This document shows positions 17,270 to 25,990 of a stretch of 64,000 nucleotides of DNA, piece after piece. This stretch comes from Bacillus_BD sp050389805 (GTDB taxonomy: Bacteria > Bacillota > Bacilli > Bacillales > Cytobacillaceae): NCBI RefSeq assembly GCF_050389805.1, contig NZ_CP130945.1, positions 3,596,001 through 3,660,000 of the forward strand, in the 5' to 3' direction. The stretch's first letter is position 1. Each line of letters begins with the position of its first letter. The notes under the pieces were generated by a model, which ran no database searches, had not been told where the DNA came from, and saw only the letters and a program-made list of their open reading frames with translations. The position numbers were made by a program, and so were the translations under genes.

Positions 17270-18376
17270 TCATGGTCCAACTGATGTTTCGAAGTTTGTA
17301 TAATGCTCAATACATTTTTTTGCACGGGTACGATCTTCTTCTGTTTGGAAACTAATTACAAGTACTCCAATGATATCTTCTCTTGTTTCTCTAATTTGGA
17401 TATTCGTGATACTAATTTCTTCTTTAGCCAAGTAGCCCGTAACTTCTGATACAACACCAGGATAATCTGGCACATCGACAAATAAATCATAAAATGCTGG
17501 AATTGCACCTTTTTGTTGTTGCGGAAGTTCATCCCTGAATCTCTTCGCTTCTTCAAAGTACTGATAGATTTTATCTCCATCCTCTGATTGAAGAAGACTA
17601 ACAACGGTTTGCATTTCCAATTGCCATTGTTTCAATTGCTCTAATAATACCTCTTTATTATGTAAGAGAATATCTCTCCACATTCCTGGACTGCTTGAAG
17701 CAATTCTTGTGATATCCTTAAATCCACCAGCTGCCAATCGAGGAACTAAACTTTGCTCATTACTCGTTTTTTTAGCCTGATGGACAAGAGAGGCGGCAAT
17801 AATATGAGGAAAATGGCTAATGACCCCTGTCAACAAATCATGATCATAGGGGGATACAACAAGGAATTTAGCCTTTGTTCCCTTTAACCATTCTTTCAGT
17901 TGGATCAGTTTTTCCTCTTTTACATTTTTATCTGGTGTCAATAAATAAAACGCATTCTCAAATAGAATGGCTCTTGCGGCAGAAACACCACTTTTATGAG
18001 AACCCGCCATTGGATGTCCTCCAATAAACGTTATTCCTTTTGTTGCTAATTTTTCTGCTTTTTTAACGATCTCAGCCTTCGTACTTCCCGCATCCGTTAT
18101 CAGTACTTTGTCTTTTAAAGGTATTTCATAAAGTAAATCCAGTATACGCTCAGTTTCCACTACAGGTGTTGTAATTAGTATAAGATCAGCATTTTTTGCC
18201 CCTTCTTCTATACTATCCACCAATTCATCTACAACACCGAGCATTTTTGCTATTTTTCCTTGTTCTTTATAAATATCATACCCGGTTATTTGACAGTCCC
18301 CATGCTCCCTTTTGATACACAATGCGAGCGAACCACCTATCAGGCCTAACCCAATTACAAAAACTCGGCCCCTCAA
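17270..18376 (-). CDS. tyrA: Prephenate dehydrogenase
   Basis: NAD-dependent oxidative decarboxylation of prephenate to 4-hydroxyphenylpyruvate for tyrosine. The Rossmann motif GLGLIGG is at residues 9-15, the conserved GGHPMAGSHKSG lies mid-domain, and an ACT regulatory domain (FYDLFVDVPDYPGVV onward) fills the last 75 residues, consistent with feedback control by tyrosine. I propose the TTG start because AAAGGTGGTGA, nearly the perfect anti-16S complement, ends 8 nt before it; a GTG five codons upstream lies inside that site. Length 368. Confidence 0.95.
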   Translation of the reverse strand: MRGRVFVIGLGLIGGSLALCIKREHGDCQITGYDIYKEQGKIAKMLGVVDELVDSIEEGAKNADLILITTPVVETERILDLLYEIPLKDKVLITDAGSTKAEIVKKAEKLATKGITFIGGHPMAGSHKSGVSAARAILFENAFYLLTPDKNVKEEKLIQLKEWLKGTKAKFLVVSPYDHDLLTGVISHFPHIIAASLVHQAKKTSNEQSLVPRLAAGGFKDITRIASSSPGMWRDILLHNKEVLLEQLKQWQLEMQTVVSLLQSEDGDKIYQYFEEAKRFRDELPQQQKGAIPAFYDLFVDVPDYPGVVSEVTGYLAKEEISITNIQIRETREDIIGVLVISFQTEEDRTRAKKCIEHYTNFETSVGP

Positions 18377-18413
18377 AACATCGGTCACCACCTTTTCGCA
18401 TTGTTATTAGAAT

Positions 18414-18618
18414 AGCGGAAGCGCCTTGCCCAGCTTTGTATGGACTGACTTGCACTAGATGTGTAGACATCTACGTTCGCCATAGGACGTGGCGGATTTA
18501 GTCGATGCCCCCCTTGGGATAAAGAAATCACGATGAACACGAAAGTGCGAATCGATGTTGACGCAATCGTTGCGGAAGAAATGGGAAGTCCACTAGGAGC
18601 TAGGCACAGGAGCTAAAC
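18414..18618 (+). repeat. Family A intergenic repeat, copy 1
   Basis: Fills most of the roughly 290-bp gap between tyrA and hisC. It begins GCGGAAGCGCCTTGCCCAG and ends CCACTAGGAGCTAGGCACAG. Blocks shared with the copy at 49.7 kb are GTATGGACTG, ACGTTCGCCATAG, TTTAGTCGAT, GCGAATCGATGTTGAC and AGTCCACTAGGAGCTAG. It has no coding potential that I can support, and sits inside the aro supraoperon, so it is probably transcribed. Confidence 0.7.
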
Positions 18619-18669
18619 ACTAATCTAACTTCAAAACTTAAACTATATTCATTTATAACGGAATGGTTT

Positions 18670-19773
18670 TTATTGAGAGATTGATGCTTTTTCTTGTAAA
18701 TATTGCTTCATAACTTCAATAACTCCATTATTTTCTTCAGTAGATCCAACGGTAACCCTTACAGATGTTGGAAAACCAAGTGCATTCCCAGAACGAACAA
18801 TATATCCTCGTTGAAGTAAATATTGGAATACTTCATCTCCACTTGTTCCAAAATCGATCAAAATAAAGTTTGCTTGTGACGGATAATAACCTAATTGTTT
18901 TTCCTTACAAAACTGTTCAAACTGAGCAATACCGTCTCGATTCTTTTGTCGACATTCTTCTACATAGGCTCCATCCTCTAATGCAGCCATTGCAGCGATT
19001 TGTCCAAATGTATTTACATTAAACGGCTCTCTTACAGGCTCTAACGCCCGTATAATATCTTGGTGCGCTACACCATAACCGACTCGAAGACTTGAAAGTC
19101 CATAAATTTTAGAAAATGTTCTTAACACAATCACATTCGAATGTTTTTTTGCAAATTCAACGGCATCATAAAAATCATCAGCCACCACATAATCATGATA
19201 GGCATCATCAATGACCACTAGTGTTTCTTTTGGAACATTGTCTAGAAACGACACGAGCTTATCTCTTGAAATATGTATGCCTGTAGGGTTATTTGGACTA
19301 CATACCCATACAACTGCCGTGTTCTCATCGATAGCCGAACGCATAGAATCTAAGTCGTGTTGACCATCTACTAACGGTACTTCTCTGATTTCTGCTCCTT
19401 CAATAATGGCATTGTGTTTATATTGTGAAAAAGTTGGATTTGCCATTACTGTATTTTTTCCTGGAACCAAAAAGGAACGAGAGACAATCTGAATCAGATT
19501 GTCGGCGCCATTCCCGAAAATCAACTGATTTTCGTCCACATTCAAAAATTCACACATAGCCTCTCGCAATCTAGTAGCATATCCATCTGGATATATTGCA
19601 AAATTAACGGCAGCATCCTTTAAAGCTGAAACAGCCTTTGGTGATGCACCGAAAGGATTCTCGTTAGAAGCCAGTTTTACAATATGCTCAAGACCATATT
19701 CACGTTTTACCGATTCAATCGGTCTTCCTGGCTGATATGGAGTTAAAGTCAATAATTGTTCCTTCCATTGCAT
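18670..19773 (-). CDS. hisC: Histidinol-phosphate / aromatic aminotransferase
   Basis: PLP-dependent class II aminotransferase. In Bacillus this single enzyme serves histidine synthesis and the final transamination to tyrosine and phenylalanine, which explains its place next to tyrA. The PLP lysine is Lys222 in TFSKIYGLSSLRVGY, and SPNNPTG is at 159-165. I use the third ATG of a triple ATG, 6 nt after GAGGTGG, giving 367 residues. In B. subtilis trpEDCFBA lies between aroH and hisC; here only 21 bp do. Confidence 0.96.
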   Translation of the reverse strand: MQWKEQLLTLTPYQPGRPIESVKREYGLEHIVKLASNENPFGASPKAVSALKDAAVNFAIYPDGYATRLREAMCEFLNVDENQLIFGNGADNLIQIVSRSFLVPGKNTVMANPTFSQYKHNAIIEGAEIREVPLVDGQHDLDSMRSAIDENTAVVWVCSPNNPTGIHISRDKLVSFLDNVPKETLVVIDDAYHDYVVADDFYDAVEFAKKHSNVIVLRTFSKIYGLSSLRVGYGVAHQDIIRALEPVREPFNVNTFGQIAAMAALEDGAYVEECRQKNRDGIAQFEQFCKEKQLGYYPSQANFILIDFGTSGDEVFQYLLQRGYIVRSGNALGFPTSVRVTVGSTEENNGVIEVMKQYLQEKASISQ

Positions 19774-19794
19774 CATCATCCACCTCAACTTTCA

Positions 19795-20175
19795 TTAGTC
19801 ATGATTAGTTTTTTTTACTAAATCTGGTCGTAAAGAAACTGCTTTTTCTAAATAAATATGTTGAATTTCCCGTTGACCTTTTCTGGTATTAACATGCATC
19901 ATCACGCGGATACATTTTTGCAAAGCATTTGGAACCGACATTTCTTTCATACACATAACAGGTACATAGCTCCATCCATCAATAGCTCGCATTGCTCTGG
20001 CTGGGAATGCATTTGTAACATCATCTGTTACAGAAATAAACACAGAGGCCACCTGTTCTGGCTCGATCTCATTTGCTTCAATCATTTCTCGAAATAATCG
20101 ATCCGTAGCCTGTAATACTTCTGTTTCTGTATCTTCTTTTATGGTAATTGCTCCACGGACTCCTCGAAACTGCAA
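19795..20175 (-). CDS. aroH: Monofunctional chorismate mutase (AroH type)
   Basis: Isomerises chorismate to prephenate at the branch to Phe and Tyr; a trimeric, unregulated enzyme. I choose the TTG 6 nt after GGGAGGGG. With this start (126 residues, MQFRGVRG) the active-site residues fall exactly at the B. subtilis numbers: Arg7, Cys75, Glu78, Arg90 and Tyr108. An ATG five codons earlier forms part of the ribosome site itself. Its product goes to TyrA, encoded two genes on. Confidence 0.96.
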   Translation of the reverse strand: MQFRGVRGAITIKEDTETEVLQATDRLFREMIEANEIEPEQVASVFISVTDDVTNAFPARAMRAIDGWSYVPVMCMKEMSVPNALQKCIRVMMHVNTRKGQREIQHIYLEKAVSLRPDLVKKTNHD

Positions 20176-20212
20176 AAAATCCCCTCCCATTAGAATAGCA
20201 CAAGCGTTTTGC

Positions 20213-21289
20213 TTAACTACTAAATTGCTTGAGCTCTTCTAAAATTATTTCTTCTGTTAATTCATAAATTTGTGGTATCCCTATTTCGTTTAATAAAACA
20301 AACCTGATTTGACCATGTATTGATTTTTTATCGCTTTTCATTCGTTTTATTAATGCCTCAAAAGATAATCCGTTTGGTAACTCCGTTTGATAGCCGAGCT
20401 GATGAAGCCATGAATATAATTCTTCCGTTTTCATATTTAGACCGGCAAATTTATCACTTAATTGCAAGGCATATAGCATACCGATAACAACTGCTTCACC
20501 ATGTGTAAGCTTGCCATAGCCCAATTCCGCTTCAATAGCATGAGCTAGTGTATGACCAAAATTCAAATAGGCCCTAACACCGGTTTCTTTTTCATCCTCA
20601 CCAACAATCGCACTTTTAATTTCGATTCCTCTAGCTAAAAAAGTCACAAGATCTTCTTCTTCGATATGGTCTAATGTCGTAATATGTTCCTTCAACCAAT
20701 GATAGAAGGATATGTCCTGAATTAGACCGTGCTTGATCACTTCAGCAAAGCCAGACCGTTTTTCATGCTGCGGTAAACTTTCTAAAAACTGAGTATCATA
20801 AATGACAGCCTCTGGTTGATAAAAGGCGCCGATCATATTTTTACCCATCGGATGATTAATGGCGACCTTACCACCTACTGCACTATCATGTGCCAAAATG
20901 GTTGTGGGCAATTGGATAAATGGGATTCCACGCATAAATGTAGCTGCCACAAAACCTGCCAAATCGCCAACTGCTCCTCCACCTAAAGCAAGTATTAAAG
21001 AATGGCGGTCAAGCCCGGCATTTAATGCCGCCCCTTGACACTCATAGTACACGTCAAAGGTTTTGGCTTTTTCACCAGTTGGTACAATCATCGTTTCAAT
21101 TTGAAAGTCAGCTAGTAATGAAACCACGTCTGAAAGATATAGTTCGCCAACCTTTTCATCTGTAATAATCATGATTTTGGTTAATTGTTGAAAGTGGCTA
21201 CGAATAAAAACGGGTAGTTCAGCAATTGCCCCAGGACCAATAAAAACTGGGTAGGATTTCAATGGCGTTTTTACCACACTTTTAATCAT
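20213..21289 (-). CDS. aroB: 3-dehydroquinate synthase
   Basis: Second shikimate-pathway enzyme, NAD- and metal-dependent, 358 residues. GGGAVGDLAGFVAATFMRG is the nucleotide-binding loop, and the metal-binding histidines lie in FGHTLAHA and LTHGEAV. The start codon overlaps the aroC stop as TAATG, so translation is coupled. Nothing unusual. Confidence 0.97.
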   Translation of the reverse strand: MIKSVVKTPLKSYPVFIGPGAIAELPVFIRSHFQQLTKIMIITDEKVGELYLSDVVSLLADFQIETMIVPTGEKAKTFDVYYECQGAALNAGLDRHSLILALGGGAVGDLAGFVAATFMRGIPFIQLPTTILAHDSAVGGKVAINHPMGKNMIGAFYQPEAVIYDTQFLESLPQHEKRSGFAEVIKHGLIQDISFYHWLKEHITTLDHIEEEDLVTFLARGIEIKSAIVGEDEKETGVRAYLNFGHTLAHAIEAELGYGKLTHGEAVVIGMLYALQLSDKFAGLNMKTEELYSWLHQLGYQTELPNGLSFEALIKRMKSDKKSIHGQIRFVLLNEIGIPQIYELTEEIILEELKQFSS

Positions 21290-22458
21290 TAAAATTCCCT
21301 CGCATATTTACGTTGTTGATCCACCACTTCTTTCAACGTTTCAAAACGATCACTGTAGAATTGATCTACGATCGCAGCAGCAAGCTCCCATGCAACAACA
21401 TTTTCTGCAACGACAGCTGCAGCTGGAACCGCACAACTATCCGAACGTTCAACACTTGCACTAAAAACCTCTTTTGATTCAATGTCAACACTTTGAAGAG
21501 GTTTATACAATGTAGGAATTGGCTTCATAACCCCTCTTATCACTAGAGGCATCCCATTTGTCATTCCACCCTCTAATCCACCTAAGCGGTTAGATTTACG
21601 GTAGAATCCTCTTTCTTCAGACCAGATAATTTCATCATGCACTTGGCTTCCAGGGATATGGGCTGCATCAAAACCAATGCCAAATTCAACCCCTTTAAAA
21701 GCATTAATACTACAAATCGCATATGCTAATTTTGCGTCAATTTTTCGGTCATAATGAACGTAGCTGCCTACACCTGCAGGCATCCCTTCAACGATTACCT
21801 CAACAATCCCACCAATGGAATCGCCATTTTCTTTCGCTGAATCGATCGCTTTCATCATATCTTCTCCAGCTTTTGCATCTAAACAACGAACAGGAGATTC
21901 TTCAGTGATTTCTCTTAAACTTTGAATCGATTCATATGAAGAAACGTTTGACTTTACTCCACCAATTTCAACGACATGTGATGCTACTTCAATTCCGAGA
22001 AGGGAAAGCAGTTTCTTAGCAACTGCACCAGCAGCTACTCTAATCGTTGTTTCTCTAGCAGATGAACGTTCTAGTACATTACGCATATCTTGGTGTCCAT
22101 ATTTCAAAGCACCATTTAAGTCAGCATGACCTGGTCGTGGTCTTGTGACTTTACGCTTAATATCCTCTTCATTTCCTTCAAAGGGCTCAGCGCCCATAAT
22201 TTTAACCCAATGCTTCCAGTCATTATTTTCAACAACTAACGCGACAGGTGATCCTAATGTCAAGCCATGTCTCACACCACTTGTAATTTCAGCCGTATCC
22301 TTTTCAATTTGCATTCTTCGACCGCGACCATATCCTTTTTGTCTTCTCGCTAATTGTTCATTTATATCTTCTTGTAATAGAGGCATCCCTGCTGGTAGTC
22401 CCTCTATAATGGTTGTTAATTTCGGGCCGTGTGATTCCCCCGCTGTCAAATATCTCAT
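21289..22458 (-). CDS. aroC: Chorismate synthase
   Basis: Final shikimate-pathway step, dependent on reduced FMN (called aroF in B. subtilis). Signatures visible are GESHGP at the N terminus, RPGHAD, SARETTIRVAAGAVAK and FDAAHIPGSQVHDE. I use the ATG 8 nt after AGGGGG (389 residues) rather than the ATG six codons upstream that forms part of this site. It heads the aromatic genes, with cheR about 120 bp upstream. Confidence 0.97.
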   Translation of the reverse strand: MRYLTAGESHGPKLTTIIEGLPAGMPLLQEDINEQLARRQKGYGRGRRMQIEKDTAEITSGVRHGLTLGSPVALVVENNDWKHWVKIMGAEPFEGNEEDIKRKVTRPRPGHADLNGALKYGHQDMRNVLERSSARETTIRVAAGAVAKKLLSLLGIEVASHVVEIGGVKSNVSSYESIQSLREITEESPVRCLDAKAGEDMMKAIDSAKENGDSIGGIVEVIVEGMPAGVGSYVHYDRKIDAKLAYAICSINAFKGVEFGIGFDAAHIPGSQVHDEIIWSEERGFYRKSNRLGGLEGGMTNGMPLVIRGVMKPIPTLYKPLQSVDIESKEVFSASVERSDSCAVPAAAVVAENVVAWELAAAIVDQFYSDRFETLKEVVDQQRKYAREF

Positions 22459-22581
22459 TTTTCTTTCCCCCTTCACATCATTAAAGGATTATGTATCAAT
22501 ATAACATATCCAACAAAATTAGAATAGTAAGTTTTTAAAAATATTCCTATATTTTTTTAGAAAAGCAAATATGGTTGTTCA

Positions 22582-23355
22582 TTATAACTTTTTATAGAAA
22601 AAAGTATCTTCCACTTCCAATCCATATTTGTTTACGTTAAAAATTTGTTCAGTACTACCAACAAACAGAATCCCATCTTTGTTTAACGATTTTGAAAACT
22701 TATGATAGATGTGGTCTTTTGCCTCTTCTGTAAAATATATAAGGACATTTCGACATATAATTAAATCAAACGAAGAACCATATGAGTCTGCTAATAGGTT
22801 ATGCTTTTTAAAATGGACGGCACTTTTAATTTGATCTGAAATCCGGTATTGATTACCATCACGGATAAAAAATTTTTTCTTCATTTCCTCAGGGGTTTCA
22901 TGGAGAGAACGCTCTGGATAAATTCCCAACTTTGCACGCGCTATCGCCTTTTCATCAATATCAGTCGCTAATATATTGATTTTATGTAGTGGTAGGTATT
23001 TTGACAAAACCATCGCAACTGTATAAGGCTCCTCGCCTGTGGAACATGCTGCACTCCAAATTTTTGGATTTCCGACGCGCTTCAACATTCTTGGTAATAT
23101 TTCTTTTTCTAAAACCTCCCAACGTTTATAATTTCGATAAAACTCAGAGACATTAATCGTCATTCGATCTAAAAATTCATATAACAATTCCGAATCTCGA
23201 TTCAATGCCTGAAAATAAGCTTGAAAGGAGGAAAACCCCTTTTTTTCATATAAAGAAGTTAATCGCCTCTTCATCTGCGCCTCTTTATATAAAGCTAAAT
23301 CAATTCCTGTTTTCGATTTAATTTGCATAATGAACTGTTGATAATCATTAGACAT
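22582..23355 (-). CDS. cheR: Chemotaxis receptor methyltransferase CheR
   Basis: SAM-dependent methylation of glutamates on chemoreceptors. The small N-terminal helical domain (about 1-75) precedes the SAM-binding domain with WSAACSTGEEPYTVAM and FDLIICRNVLIYF. At 257 residues the length is normal. It stands alone between ndk and aroC, as in B. subtilis, away from other chemotaxis genes; presence implies a motile, chemotactic organism. Confidence 0.96.
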   Translation of the reverse strand: MSNDYQQFIMQIKSKTGIDLALYKEAQMKRRLTSLYEKKGFSSFQAYFQALNRDSELLYEFLDRMTINVSEFYRNYKRWEVLEKEILPRMLKRVGNPKIWSAACSTGEEPYTVAMVLSKYLPLHKINILATDIDEKAIARAKLGIYPERSLHETPEEMKKKFFIRDGNQYRISDQIKSAVHFKKHNLLADSYGSSFDLIICRNVLIYFTEEAKDHIYHKFSKSLNKDGILFVGSTEQIFNVNKYGLEVEDTFFYKKL

Positions 23356-23534
23356 TTCTCTACTCCCTTATTAGGATAACTTTAGTATAGTACAAAAGGG
23401 ATGCTCTTTTCCATCCATTTATTAAAATGTCTAATTATCCACAATAACGGGTAGTAACTTCACTTTAGATAATACATATGTAGAAATAGAAGTCAGGTGG
23501 GAGATCAACTCCATATAGACCAAAGGAATAACCG

Positions 23535-23633
23535 TAAACTAAATGTCCCTGTGGCAACGTCTGTGCGTACAACACACAGGTCTCAATTACCCAATTGGGA
23601 GAAATAGTCCCCCCGATGGAAGTTTCACTTTAT
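23535..23633 (-). repeat. Family C intergenic repeat, copy 2
   Basis: Lies in the 317-bp gap between cheR and ndk. On the minus strand it reads AAAGTGAAACTTCCATCGGG, then TGAGACC, a GTGTGTTGTACGCAC inverted arm, and CAGACGTTGCCACAGGGACA with TTTAGTTTACGG. The last block matches copy 3 (CAGACCTTGCCACGGGCTTC then ATTTAGTC). The rest of the gap contains only the ndk terminator and the cheR upstream region. Confidence 0.6.
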
Positions 23634-23669
23634 ATAAAAACGGCACTTGAATGTATCAAGTGCCGTTTC
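23633..23669 (-). terminator. Intrinsic terminator after ndk
   Basis: A 13-bp perfect stem (AAACGGCACTTGA/TCAAGTGCCGTTT) with a 5-nt loop continues into TTTATAT on the minus strand. Confidence 0.9.
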
Positions 23670-23672
23670 ATA

Positions 23673-24119
23673 TTAATAAATCCATTGGCTCATCAATTTA
23701 TTATATTGAACTAATTCTTCCTCTTTAAAAAATAAACCGATTTCACGAACCGCACTTTCTGGTGAGTCAGAACCATGAATGACATTTTTCCCGACTGTTA
23801 CACCAAAATCTCCGCGAATGGTACCAGGTGCTGCATCTTTTGGATTAGTCGCACCCATCATTTGACGTGCATTCGCAATCACATTCTCTCCTTCCCAGAT
23901 CATCGCAAATACTGGTCCAGATGTGATAAAGTCAACTAACTCACCAAAGAAAGGTCGCTCTTTGTGCTCACCGTAGTGTTCTTCAGCTAGTTCTTTTGGG
24001 ATATTCATTAATTTCCCACCAACCAGTTGAAAACCTTTTTTCTCAAAACGCGAAACGATTTCACCAATTAAATTGCGTTGTACTCCATCTGGTTTTACCA
24101 TTAGAAATGTTTTTTCCAT
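23673..24119 (-). CDS. ndk: Nucleoside diphosphate kinase
   Basis: Equilibrates NTP pools through a phosphohistidine. The catalytic His115 lies in the signature NVIHGSDSPESA; the 148-residue length and N terminus (EKTFLMVKPDGVQRNLIG) are typical. It stands between hepT and cheR with a strong terminator after it. Confidence 0.97.
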   Translation of the reverse strand: MEKTFLMVKPDGVQRNLIGEIVSRFEKKGFQLVGGKLMNIPKELAEEHYGEHKERPFFGELVDFITSGPVFAMIWEGENVIANARQMMGATNPKDAAPGTIRGDFGVTVGKNVIHGSDSPESAVREIGLFFKEEELVQYNKLMSQWIY

Positions 24120-24256
24120 AAATGACTTCAGCCCCTATTACAATATGTATAGTGGACATCTTCCAAAAATAGGAAGGCTACCCATGGAAATAATACCATT
24201 TTTTTGAATATTTTACAACTTTCTCCATCTTCTGAACGGAAACAAGTTAAAATTTT

Positions 24257-25219
24257 CTAAAACTTACGTCTTCCAATGTATTTAGCTATATTCCTTAAGG
24301 CCGTTTTCGATGGGTTATCAGGTAATTGTTCCACCATTTGAAGCGCTTTATCTAAGTAGAGATTACTAATCCTTCTGGCTTTTTCAATCGCATCAGACTG
24401 AACTATCATTTTGATTATTTGATCCATCTCATCTTTAGGCATATCTTCATGAACCTTACTAATCTTTAATGCAGTTGCTTCATCTTCCATGGCATATAAT
24501 ACTGGAAGTGTAATATTTCCTTGTAATAAATCTCCACCAGACGGTTTCCCTAATTCTTTTTCTGTTGCTGTAAAATCAAGAATATCGTCAATAATTTGAT
24601 AGGACATGCCGACATAGTATCCATATTTCGCAAGTTTCCAAGCAACCTCTTTATCTGCGTTCGCACTAATAGCGCCCAACTGACAGCTGGATTCAATTAA
24701 TAGAGCTGTTTTTCGTTTAATTCTCCGTAAATAATTTCTCAAATTCTGGTCGAATCGATATTTATCCTTCATTTGCTCTAATTCACCAATAACAAGCTCT
24801 ACCATTGTATTTGAAAGGATCGTATGTGCTTCAGGTTTTTCTATTTCAGCCATTAACTCCAAGGCACATGCAAAAATATAATCACCTGTATAAGTAGCAA
24901 AGCGATTGTCCCATTTTGCCTTAACGGTTGGCTTTCCACGCCTTATCTCTGCATCATCAATCACATCATCATGAATGAGTGAAGCGGCATGGATTAATTC
25001 CAAAGAAACAGCAACCTTCTTGATTTTATGGATATCATAATCACCAAATTTTGCTGCTAGCAAAACAAATAGAGGCCGAATCCGCTTGCCTCCTGCTTGT
25101 AGCAAGTGTAGTGAGGCTTCACGCAACAATGCTGAATCTGCATGCACCGCCTCTTCTAATGCTTTCTCTACAATATCTATATCTGAATTTAAAAATGAAT
25201 ACATCATTTTAAATTTCAT
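24257..25219 (-). CDS. hepT: Heptaprenyl diphosphate synthase component II (catalytic)
   Basis: Elongates FPP with IPP to the C35 side chain of menaquinone-7. The two aspartate-rich motifs are DDVID at residues 84-88 and DDILD at 211-215, and GGKRIRP is at 43-49. I choose the ATG 8 nt after AAGGTGG (320 residues, the B. subtilis length) over the GTG four codons upstream. Works as a heterodimer with HepS, encoded two genes upstream with menG between. Confidence 0.97.
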   Translation of the reverse strand: MKFKMMYSFLNSDIDIVEKALEEAVHADSALLREASLHLLQAGGKRIRPLFVLLAAKFGDYDIHKIKKVAVSLELIHAASLIHDDVIDDAEIRRGKPTVKAKWDNRFATYTGDYIFACALELMAEIEKPEAHTILSNTMVELVIGELEQMKDKYRFDQNLRNYLRRIKRKTALLIESSCQLGAISANADKEVAWKLAKYGYYVGMSYQIIDDILDFTATEKELGKPSGGDLLQGNITLPVLYAMEDEATALKISKVHEDMPKDEMDQIIKMIVQSDAIEKARRISNLYLDKALQMVEQLPDNPSKTALRNIAKYIGRRKF

Positions 25220-25285
25220 ATCCGTATCCACCTTGCTATAACCCCTGCTTGCTATAGATAAGCAAACAGAACATCCATTTATTTT

Positions 25286-25987
25286 CTATCGTTTAAATCC
25301 AAAGTGTGCTGCTGCAACGCCACCCGTATAAGGTTTATAGGTTACATTTGTAAAACCGACCTGTTCAAACATCCCTGCTAGTTTTTTCATACCTGGAAAA
25401 TGACGGGTCGATTCATTTAGCCATGAGTATTCCTGATAGCTTTTTGCAAATAATTTTCCAAAAAGCGGCATGATAAATCGAAAATAAAAGTAATATAATT
25501 GCTTAAAACCAATCATGGTTGGATGAGAAGTGTCCAATGAAACGACCATTCCTCCAGGTTTCACAACACGATACATTTCGTTTAATACTTTCTCAATATC
25601 CGGAACATTTCGTAATCCAAACCCAATTGTTACATAATCAAAAGAGTTATCAGGAAAAGGAAGCTCCATCGCATTGCCATGTATAAGGGTAACATTTCTA
25701 TAATTTTTCAATTTTTCCTTACCAATCTTGAGCATATTTTTACTAAAGTCAAGACCCGTTACTTCTCCATTTGTTCCAACCGCTTCAGCTAACGAAATGG
25801 TCCAGTCACCTGTACCACAACATAAATCAAGCGCTCTTGATCCATTCTGTACGTTCATGCGTTTCATAATGTCTGCACGCCATTTCACATGCTGTTTGAA
25901 GCTAATAACGGAATTCATCTTGTCATACTGTTGATATATATTCTCAAAAACACGGTGGACTTTTTCTTCTTTTGTTTGTTCCTGCAT
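25286..25987 (-). CDS. menG: Demethylmenaquinone methyltransferase
   Basis: SAM-dependent C-methylation that completes menaquinone. The SAM-binding motif LDLCCGTGDWT is at residues 53-63, and TIGFGLRNVPD is the family signature. Its 233 residues are normal. It lies 3 bp after hepS and 66 bp before hepT, a compact menaquinone unit feeding the qcr and res respiratory genes. Confidence 0.97.
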   Translation of the reverse strand: MQEQTKEEKVHRVFENIYQQYDKMNSVISFKQHVKWRADIMKRMNVQNGSRALDLCCGTGDWTISLAEAVGTNGEVTGLDFSKNMLKIGKEKLKNYRNVTLIHGNAMELPFPDNSFDYVTIGFGLRNVPDIEKVLNEMYRVVKPGGMVVSLDTSHPTMIGFKQLYYFYFRFIMPLFGKLFAKSYQEYSWLNESTRHFPGMKKLAGMFEQVGFTNVTYKPYTGGVAAAHFGFKR

Positions 25988-25990
25988 TCT

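Noticed and set aside
17356..17604. 82-codon ORF inside tyrA in another frame
   Set aside because: Shadow of the conserved ACT-domain coding sequence; no ribosome site.
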